A DNA stretch of 64,000 nucleotides, from NCBI GenBank assembly GCA_963815475.1, contig CAWFHD010000003.1:5828001-5892000 (forward strand), in the 5' to 3' direction. This stretch comes from Sulfopaludibacter sp963815475 (GTDB taxonomy: Bacteria > Acidobacteriota > Terriglobia > Bryobacterales > Bryobacteraceae). A program made the translations under genes and the position numbers. The notes beneath the pieces were generated by a model. The model did not search any database. It was not told where the DNA came from and saw only the letters and a list, made by a program, of their open reading frames with translations. The stretch's first letter is position 1; each line of letters opens with the position of its first letter. Below are positions 9,634 to 17,123 of this stretch, piece by piece.

Positions 9634-9924
9634 ATGAAGATAGAGATCGTTTCCTGCCCCACATGAGGCAATAACAAAACTAAGGTCGCGAGTCTCGTGG
9701 CCCTCATCAAGAAGCGCCTCGGCATGGGCGCGGTGGTTACACACGGATCCAGAGGTCAATTTGAAGTGATCGCCGACGGGCAGACCATTGCCGTACGCCG
9801 TGGAAACTGGCTCACTCGAAGCTTTGGCGCCGGCTATCCCGATCTCAACGGAGTTGTAGATGAGCTCGAGCAACGCCGCGTCGGCGAGGCACAGCGGGGG
9901 GATCGTTCCGAACCGCGACCGTAA
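9634..9924 (+). CDS. Rdx/SelW-like selenoprotein (in-frame TGA = Sec)
   Basis: Read from ATG 9634, the frame runs MKIEIVSCPT, TGA (9664-9666), GNNKTKV..., and stays open to TAA 9922, giving 96 residues if TGA is selenocysteine. The TGA falls exactly at the second position of a CxxU motif (C8-P-T-U11). After it come the landmarks of the Rdx/SelW thioredoxin-like family: a helix (VASLVALIKKRLG), then GSRGQFEVIADGQTI and a final GYPDLNGVVDELEQRR helix. Family length is 80-100 residues, so the fit is good. A gene finder would call only a truncated 75-residue protein from GTG 9697. The alternative is a Cys-to-stop pseudogene. SelA/SelB/SelC are not in this window. The last five codons and stop lie inside a dispersed repeat. 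Confidence 0.82.
9687..9699 (+). other. Candidate bacterial SECIS hairpin
   Basis: Downstream of the TGA, bases 9687-9691 can pair with 9695-9699 (one G-U wobble), closing a three-base loop G-U-C at 9692-9694. The apical G lies 26 nt after the TGA. A short stem with G-U in the apical loop at this distance is what SelB needs in bacterial selenoprotein mRNAs. The stem is only five pairs and is read by eye, so this is supportive, not proof. Confidence 0.45.
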
Positions 9925-9935
9925 GGGAGTCGGTG
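9907..9935 (+). repeat. Dispersed 29-bp repeat, family B, copy 1
   Basis: This 29-bp stretch matches 60829-60857 (reverse strand) at 28 of 29 positions and 50064-50092 at about 25 of 29. It covers the last codons (SEPRP) and the TAA stop of the SelW-like gene. Confidence 0.8.
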
Positions 9936-9937
9936 TG

Positions 9938-10408
9938 TTAGACCCCTCGACGCCTCGGGGCTGGGCGCTTCTTCTTCGCCGATTGCGCGGTGCGTACCAC
10001 CGTACGGCGCGCTCCTGCTTTGCCTTCGGGCCGTTCCGCTTGCGCGATCGCGGCCCTCACCAAATCGCGCACGCCCGGAACTTCCAGATCCGCCGGCTCA
10101 GCCAGTCGAACATGCCGAATCATCTTGCCCTCCCCGCGCAGCAGGCCCTTCGGATCGGGCAGTAGCGTCCCGAAGTTAAAGCCGAGGTTCACCCAATTGG
10201 CATGCGTGGTGGTGAAGACGAATGCGTCGCTCGGTCGCTCCGTGAACGCGAAGTGATCGGCGATGGTGTATACCTCGTAGACGAATTCGCTGGCTTCCGG
10301 AGCCTCTTCGAGAATCGCTTTTCGAGCCGCCAATGCGGTCTTTTGAATCGCTGCGCCGTAACGCTCGAGCAGTTTGAGGTACTCCGGATCGGGCGGCGGC
10401 AGACGCAC
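9938..10408 (-). CDS. DUF1801 domain-containing protein (YdhG-like)
   Basis: 156 residues. The body is a DUF1801 (SufE/YdhG-like fold) domain: an N-terminal helix pair, EFVYEVYTIADHFAFTE, then an aromatic strand region (NWVNLGFNFGTLLPDPKGLLRGEGKMIRHVRL). The C-terminal 35 residues are basic and low complexity (KKKRPAPRRRG), possibly nucleic-acid binding. It lies 25 nt downstream of the methyltransferase gene, likely the last gene of a three-gene operon with the kinase. It is convergent with the selenoprotein gene. DUF1801 proteins have no established enzymatic role. Confidence 0.85.
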   Translation of the reverse strand: MRLPPPDPEYLKLLERYGAAIQKTALAARKAILEEAPEASEFVYEVYTIADHFAFTERPSDAFVFTTTHANWVNLGFNFGTLLPDPKGLLRGEGKMIRHVRLAEPADLEVPGVRDLVRAAIAQAERPEGKAGARRTVVRTAQSAKKKRPAPRRRGV

Positions 10409-10433
10409 TCAGCCAGTGTATCCCACCAGCGGT

Positions 10434-11168
10434 TCACCCGCATCGGAGGCTATCGGGCCGGCGGCCTGTGGCGCAGATCCAGTTCTTTCCAGGCACGTGC
10501 TCGGTGGTCACATCGGTAAGCCCCGCTTGCGTCAGCAACTCCCGATGCTCCGCATCGCTCAGGAACGCGGCGCGCAGCAAAGGCATTACGATCCCGTACA
10601 TCCACCGCAGCGGTCCGCCACGGTAGGTTTCCGCGATCAGCATAAAGGTTCCACCCGGCTTGAGCACTCTCCCGATCTCGCGCACATTGGCCGGCAGGTC
10701 TGGCCAGTAGTAGTGCGTCTCAACCGCCGTGACCACGTCGAATGTGCCGTCCGGGAACGGCAGCGCCGCCACCGAGCCCTGCTCGATCTGGACTCGCCCG
10801 GCCGCGATCTCCCGTGCATTCCACTTGCGTGAGACGGCAACGCTGGCCGCCGAGTAGTCCAGCCCAACCACCTTGCCCTCGGGCGCCAAAGCTGCCAGCG
10901 CTCCCACCGTCCGGCCGCCACCGCATCCCACATCCAGGATCGCCGCATTCTTCGGCACGGTCAGTTGTTGCAGACCCCAATCGGTCATTGCCGCGTGAGA
11001 GACGTTCATCGCATCCAGGATGCGTCTGCCGAACAGGCCGCTGGGCTTTCGAACCTGTTGGAATACCCAGGCGATAAACGGAATGGTCAGAATCAGCGGT
11101 ACGAATGCAAGCAAGTCCGAGCGCCCCCTGAAAGGATTACACCATAAGGGCGTCGTCCAGAAGATCAA
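10434..11168 (-). CDS. Class I SAM-dependent methyltransferase
   Basis: 244 residues. SAM-binding motif I is ILDVGCGGGRTVGAL (about residues 77-91), motif II VVGLDYSAASVA, and motif III around FDVVTAVETHYYW; this is a Methyltransf_11/25 type Rossmann fold. The first 35 residues form a hydrophobic segment (LLAFVPLILTIPFIAWVF), suggesting membrane attachment. Its ATG overlaps the stop codon of the upstream kinase gene by 4 nt (ATGA), so the two are translationally coupled. The substrate is unknown. Confidence 0.9.
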   Translation of the reverse strand: MIFWTTPLWCNPFRGRSDLLAFVPLILTIPFIAWVFQQVRKPSGLFGRRILDAMNVSHAAMTDWGLQQLTVPKNAAILDVGCGGGRTVGALAALAPEGKVVGLDYSAASVAVSRKWNAREIAAGRVQIEQGSVAALPFPDGTFDVVTAVETHYYWPDLPANVREIGRVLKPGGTFMLIAETYRGGPLRWMYGIVMPLLRAAFLSDAEHRELLTQAGLTDVTTEHVPGKNWICATGRRPDSLRCG

Positions 11169-12238
11169 TTCTGAACTACCTTACGGATTGGGCGTCCGGC
11201 TGCCACGATTCTCAATGCCTCGTCGTAACGCGGAGTCCGCACGGCTTCGATGAGCTGCTCCCAATTGAACCTGCCGTAGACGGTTTTCATCCGCTTGTCC
11301 GCCAGGCTGACTTCGCCCGTCCAGTAGCGCCGGCGGAAATCGCTCAAGTCGGGCGCGCTCTCGCTCGGGTCTGCCGGTTCGCCCAACGAGCCTATAAACA
11401 GGAACGCAATCGTGTAGAACATGCGCGCCAGTTGCCGCATGAGGAAGAATCGCGCCGATTGGTGCTCATCGGGCGGCTGCCCGAAATACTCCTGAAGAAA
11501 AGCCCGTTCCTCCACCTCATCGGTGACCAGCATATTCGCCACCACAGCCAGGTCGGCATATCGATCGTTGAAGAAGGCGGCTTCCCAATCCACCAGCCAG
11601 ACGCGCCGTCCATCGAAAAGGATATTGTCCGGCTTGAACAAGTCGTTGTGACTCGACGCCATGTCCGAATCGTGGCGCTGGTAAACCGCCGACACTTGCT
11701 CGTGCCGCGCGAAGAGTTCGTCGCAGTCGGCTTGGGGAAGAAGGTTGGCGGCCCGGAACTTCTCGATGAATCCGTCCAAGGCGGGCCCCTTGCTCAGGAG
11801 GAACATGCAGGAGGTGTCGAGGTGACTCACCACTCCGGGAAACGGCGGCAGGGCATGAAGGGCCCGTAGCGCCTGCGGTATCAGAACCAACGCGGCCGTT
11901 GCCGGAAACGGCGCCTCCTCCACAAAGTCGATGATGGAAACTTGATCCTCGATGTTGGCATACCAGATCCGCGGCGCGAGGCCAGCTTCGGCCGCCGCCT
12001 TCATGCATCCGAACTGGCGCTCCGGTCCGATCATCGAAGTCTTCTGCATGTTGACGCGCAATAGGAAAGGGGATCCTTTCACGACGAAGCGAAAGACCAA
12101 GGCGTGGTTATGACCCTTGGTCATCCTGCGGATATTTTCGAACTCGGTCACGTCGAAAGCCTCGCGAAGCCCGCGAGTCACGGCGGCCATCTTCTCTTGC
12201 GGAATCATGTCTTGTGGAATCACGTCTTGTGGAATCAT
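11165..12238 (-). CDS. Aminoglycoside phosphotransferase/choline kinase-like protein
   Basis: 357 residues of the APH/ChoK kinase fold. The catalytic loop is SSHNDLFKPDNILFD (HND replaces HxDxxxxN variants; D and N present) and the metal-binding DWE motif is VWLVDWEAAFF, near residues 201-225. A nucleotide-binding lysine is less clear in the N-lobe. The substrate could be choline, ethanolamine or a small amino alcohol; it is not evidence of antibiotic resistance. It opens with a triple 15-nt tandem repeat encoding IPQD(M/V), so there are two ATG and one GTG start in frame. It is divergent from the MerB-like gene. Confidence 0.88.
   Translation of the reverse strand: MIPQDVIPQDMIPQEKMAAVTRGLREAFDVTEFENIRRMTKGHNHALVFRFVVKGSPFLLRVNMQKTSMIGPERQFGCMKAAAEAGLAPRIWYANIEDQVSIIDFVEEAPFPATAALVLIPQALRALHALPPFPGVVSHLDTSCMFLLSKGPALDGFIEKFRAANLLPQADCDELFARHEQVSAVYQRHDSDMASSHNDLFKPDNILFDGRRVWLVDWEAAFFNDRYADLAVVANMLVTDEVEERAFLQEYFGQPPDEHQSARFFLMRQLARMFYTIAFLFIGSLGEPADPSESAPDLSDFRRRYWTGEVSLADKRMKTVYGRFNWEQLIEAVRTPRYDEALRIVAAGRPIRKVVQN
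12194..12238 (-). repeat. Three 15-nt tandem units across the kinase start
   Basis: The first 45 bases of the kinase gene are three imperfect copies of one 15-nt unit encoding (M/V)IPQ(D/E). Units 1 and 3 begin with ATG, unit 2 with GTG, all in frame. Unit loss or gain would change only the N-terminal length. Confidence 0.75.
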
Positions 12239-12313
12239 GGAATCCTCCTTGGCTCAATTCGAAGTGATGCTGCGTTTGTCGATGTTAGCCGAATAAAGGC
12301 GCAAGATCTAGTC

Positions 12314-12342
12314 TTGTTTTCATGTATTTAGCTTGGTATTAT
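12314..12342 (+). promoter_or_regulatory. Predicted promoter for the MerB-like gene
   Basis: TTGTTT at 12314-12319 and TATTAT at 12337-12342, with a 17-nt spacer, 23 nt upstream of the TTG start at 12366. It lies in the AT-rich divergent spacer between the kinase and MerB-like genes. Confidence 0.5.
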
Positions 12343-12365
12343 GAAATTGGGAAAGCGTTAGCCGC

Positions 12366-13055
12366 TTGGAATCCTTCGAAGAATCGCTGCTGCACTACTT
12401 CATGATTCGCGGCCTTCTGGATACCGGCCGTTGTCCATCAAACGAAGAGCTCGGACGCGTCCTCAATGTCAGTCCGCCGGAACTCATCTCTCTCTTGCAC
12501 AAGCTCGAAGCCGCTCACGGCGTTGTACTCCATTCCGATCGTCCAGAGCCCTGGGTGATCCATCCCTTTTCGATTACTCCCACCGCAACCTGGGTTCAAG
12601 GCTCCGATCGCGGCTGGTGGGCGCCTTGTGTCTGGTGCGCATTCGGGATCGCAGTTCTCGTTAGGGGCGATGTTCAATTGCACGCCCGTCTCGGTGGGGA
12701 AAGAGAATCCGTCACGATTTCAGTCCGCGATGGCGAACCAGTCGATCCCGAGAACTACTGTGCACACTTCGCCATCCCACCCGCCCAGGCATGGAACAAT
12801 GTTCATGCCCACTGCGCCATGCTCCTGCCGTTCCGTTCACTGGCCGACGTGCAACCTTGGGCGGCGCGCCACGCGCTGCCGCTAGGTGAAGTAGTCCCAC
12901 TCCGACAGGTTGCTGCCCTTGCGCGCAAATGGTACGGCGGTCATGCCGATACTCGGTGGCGAAAGTGGACAGTTTCGGAAGCCCAAAACATCTTCAACGC
13001 CGTCGGCCTCGATTCTGCATTTTGGGACTTAGGCGGTCAGCCAGGACGCTTCTGA
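12366..13055 (+). CDS. Alkylmercury lyase (MerB)-family protein, catalytic Asp not conserved
   Basis: 229 residues from TTG 12366. An N-terminal winged-helix-like part (residues 5-55, with SNEELGRVLNVSPPELISLLHKLE) precedes a MerB-like core: PCVWCAFGIAVL aligns with the MerB AWCALDTLIFP motif, and HCAMLLPFRSLADVQPW with its FCCHVHFF region. In true MerB the triad is C96, D99 and C159. Here the first Cys is present, the Asp position is Gly, and the second Cys is ambiguous. A C-terminal KWYG...RKWTVSEAQNIFNAVGL segment is extra. No mercury genes are nearby, so a role in organomercurial cleavage is doubtful. Confidence 0.8.
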   Translation: MESFEESLLHYFMIRGLLDTGRCPSNEELGRVLNVSPPELISLLHKLEAAHGVVLHSDRPEPWVIHPFSITPTATWVQGSDRGWWAPCVWCAFGIAVLVRGDVQLHARLGGERESVTISVRDGEPVDPENYCAHFAIPPAQAWNNVHAHCAMLLPFRSLADVQPWAARHALPLGEVVPLRQVAALARKWYGGHADTRWRKWTVSEAQNIFNAVGLDSAFWDLGGQPGRF

Positions 13056-13068
13056 ACAGCCCGTCTTG

Positions 13069-14058
13069 TTAGCGATCTGCCTCACGCTTCGAAAAGACCA
13101 TTGAGCTGTCGTGCCAACGCATCACTCGCAGCGCGCGCAGTGTGTTCCAGCGGCTTGCGCTGCCGACTCCGGTCTCCATCTCCAAAGGAATAAATTCCGG
13201 GTGAAGCAGATTGAGCGGCCAGCGACCGTTCTGGTGGCGGCGCTCAGCCACGATTTCGATGGCCTCACGGACCCGGCTGTCGGCTTGAATGCCGGCGTTC
13301 CGCAGATAATCGAGTCCGCGCAAGACATCGTAGTGCCAAAACGTCGGAAACGAAAAGCGGAGCCAGCGTTTGTCGACGATTTCGCCCGTTCGGAGCGAGC
13401 GGAACATGCGGCGCTCGAGCAGATAATCTTCGGCCCTCCTGCGGGCTTTCCTCACGGCCACCGATTTGCCACCTGCCCGTTCATAGTCGAGCAGTCCTTC
13501 GAGCACACAGATGGTGGTATGGAACGAAGAGCGTCGACTCTTGGGCGCCTCGCAGTTCCAGCCTCCATCTTCCAGTTGCTCTCCCACAAGCTGCTTGGCC
13601 AATGCATCGTTCGGTTCTTTGAAATACGCGCCGAGGCCGAGAATTCTGCCGTTGATGCAGGGCTCCGTTTCCCCTTGAAAGAAAGGCCGGTTGTTGAGCC
13701 GCTTGAAAACTACCCGCCGGTCGACCCGCTCGATCATTTTGCGAGCCTGCTTACTGGCGGGGTCGAGGCCGAGGTCCTTCAAGACCACGAGAGCGTAGAA
13801 GGTAATCAACAAGCCGCGCTCCTCCTTCGGCAAATCGTTCCTCCACTCGTGGGGACTGCCGCCCCACTTGCCTCCAGCAGATTGGGCGGCGAGGAGTTGA
13901 GCTCCCCACCCTTCGGTTGCCACCCGCGACCGCTCGGCTGCGATTGCGCCCGGGGCTCCACCGGTGAGGTCCCTCATCACCTGCCAACGGACGGCCGGGT
14001 CAGAATCGAGAAGCCACTTAAAGTGAGCGGGCCGGGGCGCGTAGTAAGGAAGGCGCAT
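13069..14058 (-). CDS. Terpenoid-cyclase/prenyltransferase-like alpha-toroid protein
   Basis: 329 residues from ATG 14058, before which the frame continues without any good start. The sequence is a series of helical hairpins with repeated motifs such as DGGWNCEAPKS, NGRWPLNLLHP and KWGGSPHEW, the QW-like repeats of squalene-cyclase-type alpha/alpha barrels. The usual DxDD acid motif of squalene-hopene cyclase is not seen and the length is about half, so a stand-alone toroid of unknown activity is more likely than a hopene synthase. It stands alone, convergent with the MerB-like gene. Confidence 0.75.
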   Translation of the reverse strand: MRLPYYAPRPAHFKWLLDSDPAVRWQVMRDLTGGAPGAIAAERSRVATEGWGAQLLAAQSAGGKWGGSPHEWRNDLPKEERGLLITFYALVVLKDLGLDPASKQARKMIERVDRRVVFKRLNNRPFFQGETEPCINGRILGLGAYFKEPNDALAKQLVGEQLEDGGWNCEAPKSRRSSFHTTICVLEGLLDYERAGGKSVAVRKARRRAEDYLLERRMFRSLRTGEIVDKRWLRFSFPTFWHYDVLRGLDYLRNAGIQADSRVREAIEIVAERRHQNGRWPLNLLHPEFIPLEMETGVGSASRWNTLRALRVMRWHDSSMVFSKREADR

Positions 14059-14222
14059 GGGTCTATTATCATCGCGAGCGGCTCCTGCCGGGCTACGGAG
14101 TAATCGCCCGGCTCCAGTCCGGCCAACTCCGCCTTCCCCCAATTGGGCGCCGTGGTGTCGTGTTCCGCACTCTCATTGCGGTCGTACCGATGCAACCACG
14201 GCTTTCTCGCCGTTCCCTTAGC

Positions 14223-16898
14223 CTACTTCGCCGGCGCCGACACCACGTTCCAGCCGTCCACCTGAATGTAAGAGGCTGATCCGCCGAGCATCTTCCGCGG
14301 GTAGGACGCATCGATCCGGCGCGTTTCGCCGGGCATCAGTTCGAAATAATTGTCGCCCCAGTAGACGGGCGCGATGTCGGCGCCGCCTTCACCTTTCAAG
14401 GCTGTGAGGTGGACAAAAAAAGCCAGTTGCGAAGATGTGTTGGTCACCTCGACGTGCTCTACCTGGTCGACATCGCCGGGTTCGGAATTCCAGGTCACGG
14501 ATATCTGGGCCGGCGGGAGGCTCTGCAGAGCAGTGAGGTCGGCGTAGGTCTTGAGCTGCGCGTAAGGAAAATCGTACGCTGTCCAGTCGAATACATCGGG
14601 CTTTGAGGAGAGCCAGTAAAAGTTCGAGCTGACGCGATTGCCGGAGGCGTCGTCCGCCAACAATCTCACAAAATAGGTAGCCGAGAGCGCTGGAATGTTG
14701 GGAAGGGAGAACACTCGCGTTGAGCTGTCGCTCCGAATGTCGACCGGCACGGTCCGCGTATACATTTGCCTGAGGTCGAAGTTGTAGACTTCGGCTGTGA
14801 CCCGATAGCCGGCGAAGTCCTGATAGGTGGAGTTCACCACCACGATGGAGGAATCGTCGTATGAGTACTGAACATGCACCGGTTCGAGCGCTTTCTTGGC
14901 GCCGAAGTACCCGCCGCCGGGGCGAAGGTAGTAATCATAGAGGTGCCAGATGAGGCCGGGCCATGAGGTGTTCATCATCCACTGGATCACGCCGGTGGAG
15001 ACGTACTTGTTGCGGCCGTATGCTTCGAACATGGCGCGTTCGGCTTCGTAGGTCATGACCTGGCTCTTCATCGCATAATCGTTGAGGTCCTTCGCGATGC
15101 CGTAGCGGTTTTCCAGGGAAGTCGAGAAGTCGTTGGTCTGCGCGAAATTGCCGCAGCCGGCGTGAAAATTCCAACCGGAGTCGCCCACCGGCCAGAGATG
15201 TTGTGGCTCCATCATCTGCAGCAGGCTGGCGGCGACAGGGATGGCGGGACCGGGGCTGGTTTCGGTGATGAAGCCGAATGCGCCGCCGCGACGCGTATCG
15301 GTCAACCAGTAATTAGGCGCCACCCAATCGTAAGGGCCAGTCATCTTCACACCGCTGATTCCCGCGCCAGGAGTGGTGTGATCGGCTGCGGAATTGAGAT
15401 AGGGATTAGGCCAGTTCTCTTCCCGCATCACCTGTAGATACATTTGCTCGGCTGCCGGTGGGGGCGCATTGTCGCTACCGTAGAGAAATACGAAAACGCT
15501 GGGATGGTTGCGGAGCTGCCGCAATTGGTAACGCATCGATTCGCGTGCGATGGCGTAATGTTCATCGGCCCATTGGTCCCATTCTTCAAACGGCCCAACG
15601 CACCACCCGGGCATGATGAGAACGCCATAACGGTCGGCAAGTTCGTAGAGATGGTTGTCCAACATCTTGCCCTCGAGCCGTAGCGCGTTGATGTGCATGT
15701 CGGCGGCGTAACGCACCTCGTACTCCTCGCGTTCCGGATCCTGCCTCAGCATGATGTCGTGAGTCCAGGCGGCGCCGCGGATCAGGATCGGGTGGCCGTT
15801 AATCAGGAAGAGGCGATGGCCATTCCCGTCGATCTGAGAAGAGATCTGGCGGATGCCGAATTCAGTGGACGCGCGGTCAGAAACCACGCCGCCAATTTCG
15901 AACCGGACCTCCATCCGGTACAGGCTCTGCTGCCCCAGTCCGGCGGGCCACCAGACCTGTGGGTTGGCCATGACCAGTTGCGGAAATTCCTGCGGCGTTA
16001 GCGTAATTCTTGTGGACGTGTTCGCGTCAATCTGTGCGCTCTTCGAAAACGAAATATCGCCGATGCTGCCTTTCAATATGCCCTGAACCGCTTGGCCGCT
16101 GCCGTTCGTGAGGTCGGCATACAAGGTAAGGTCTGCCCGGTCGAGCGCCGGGCCCAGGGTGCTGACCACTTGCGGATTGCGCACCGATACGGGACCGGTG
16201 TAGAGCAGGTACGCGCTCTGCACAATGCCCATGTCGCTATCGGGCGGCATGGGGTTCCAGTCCACGAACCAAAGCGAAAGATCGTGGGTGCCAGGCGGAA
16301 TCACTTCCACCGCGAGTGTGTTCACTCCTGGCGCCACGCGATCCGTGATATCGAACTCGAAACCGCGGTACATTCCGGACACTTGCGAGGAATCGGCCAG
16401 GAGCCTGCCGTTCAGCCAAATGTTGGCGCGGTAATTGATGGAATCGAAATTCAACCACAGGCGTTGGCCGGCCAGGGGGCGCAGCATCATCTGAGTGCGA
16501 TACCACCAGGAGACAAGATAGGGGTTGTCGGAGGGCTGCGGGTCGATCAAGAAATTGGAGCCCGAATCGTATTGGGCGCCGGGTAGCGCCTCGAAGTTGA
16601 GGTCGTAGGTAGGATCGGGATAGATCTTGTCCTGCACCAGGGCGTTGAGGACAGTGGTGGGCACGTGCGCGGCGTGCCATGCGCGCGCATCGTAACCTGG
16701 CGTCGAAATCACGTCTCCCGTTTGGGTTACTTGCGCGGAAGATCGAATGGTCCAGTTGGTGAGATCGGTGCGGTCGGCGCGGATGACGGGGATGTGTCGC
16801 CCTTGTGCGGCGAGTGGGAGTACGGCAGGAAGACGCCAAATCGCTATGCTGAAAATGATCAGGCGTTGGATCGAAGCAGATGCTACCGCGAGCTTCAT
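14223..16898 (-). CDS. GH2-family exo-beta-D-glucosaminidase-like glycoside hydrolase
   Basis: 891 residues with an N-terminal signal segment. Domain order follows GH2: a jelly-roll sugar-binding domain (residues 60-230; WYRTQM, NFDSINYRANIWLNG), an Ig-like domain (about 235-345), then the TIM barrel with INGHPILIRGAAW. The general acid region is FLYGSDNAPP (D476) and the nucleophile region FGFITETSPG (E546), spaced as in CsxA-type exo-chitosanases (Asp acid and Glu nucleophile about 70 apart). Two C-terminal beta domains follow. It likely removes glucosamine from chitosan oligomers in the periplasm or outside. Substrate preference cannot be confirmed from sequence alone. Confidence 0.88.
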   Translation of the reverse strand: MKLAVASASIQRLIIFSIAIWRLPAVLPLAAQGRHIPVIRADRTDLTNWTIRSSAQVTQTGDVISTPGYDARAWHAAHVPTTVLNALVQDKIYPDPTYDLNFEALPGAQYDSGSNFLIDPQPSDNPYLVSWWYRTQMMLRPLAGQRLWLNFDSINYRANIWLNGRLLADSSQVSGMYRGFEFDITDRVAPGVNTLAVEVIPPGTHDLSLWFVDWNPMPPDSDMGIVQSAYLLYTGPVSVRNPQVVSTLGPALDRADLTLYADLTNGSGQAVQGILKGSIGDISFSKSAQIDANTSTRITLTPQEFPQLVMANPQVWWPAGLGQQSLYRMEVRFEIGGVVSDRASTEFGIRQISSQIDGNGHRLFLINGHPILIRGAAWTHDIMLRQDPEREEYEVRYAADMHINALRLEGKMLDNHLYELADRYGVLIMPGWCVGPFEEWDQWADEHYAIARESMRYQLRQLRNHPSVFVFLYGSDNAPPPAAEQMYLQVMREENWPNPYLNSAADHTTPGAGISGVKMTGPYDWVAPNYWLTDTRRGGAFGFITETSPGPAIPVAASLLQMMEPQHLWPVGDSGWNFHAGCGNFAQTNDFSTSLENRYGIAKDLNDYAMKSQVMTYEAERAMFEAYGRNKYVSTGVIQWMMNTSWPGLIWHLYDYYLRPGGGYFGAKKALEPVHVQYSYDDSSIVVVNSTYQDFAGYRVTAEVYNFDLRQMYTRTVPVDIRSDSSTRVFSLPNIPALSATYFVRLLADDASGNRVSSNFYWLSSKPDVFDWTAYDFPYAQLKTYADLTALQSLPPAQISVTWNSEPGDVDQVEHVEVTNTSSQLAFFVHLTALKGEGGADIAPVYWGDNYFELMPGETRRIDASYPRKMLGGSASYIQVDGWNVVSAPAK

Positions 16899-16929
16899 CG
16901 TTCATGGTACCACCGGGAATTATCGGGCA

Positions 16930-17103
16930 TCAGGCCGCCCGAGAACCACCCGATACAATCACCAAATGGAAAGTAAATTCGCGAGTCCACCCCGGACGCC
17001 CATGAATCGAGTCGTGGATGATCTGGCAGTTCATCTCCCTGCGGTACTTCTCCCGCAGCGTTTCGATTTCGCGGAACTCCGACGCACGGACTGCGATGGC
17101 CAT
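16930..17103 (-). pseudogene. N-terminal remnant of a GNAT acetyltransferase
   Basis: A 57-codon frame from ATG 17103 reads MAIAVRASEFREIETLREKYRREMNC (shown in part) and continues QIIHDSIHGRPGWTREFTF. That resembles the first 45 residues of GNAT-type N-acetyltransferases; the frame then ends after an unrelated tail. No acetyl-CoA site is present. It lies between the GH2 gene and the frameshifted secreted gene. It is most likely a decayed or truncated gene; identity rests on short similarity only. Confidence 0.4.
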
Positions 17104-17123
17104 TCCGGTATTTTACTTCCCGC

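Noticed and set aside
9634..9700. SCPT-x-G as a fragment of IspG (CPTCGR motif)
   Set aside because: The motif is similar, but the downstream sequence (GSRGQFEVIADG...) fits the Rdx family and the length is wrong for IspG.
14059..14222. A short coding-looking stretch (WLHRYDRNESAEHDTTAPNW) after the GH2 stop
   Set aside because: No start, no family identity and a different frame from neighbours; could be a remnant but cannot be supported.
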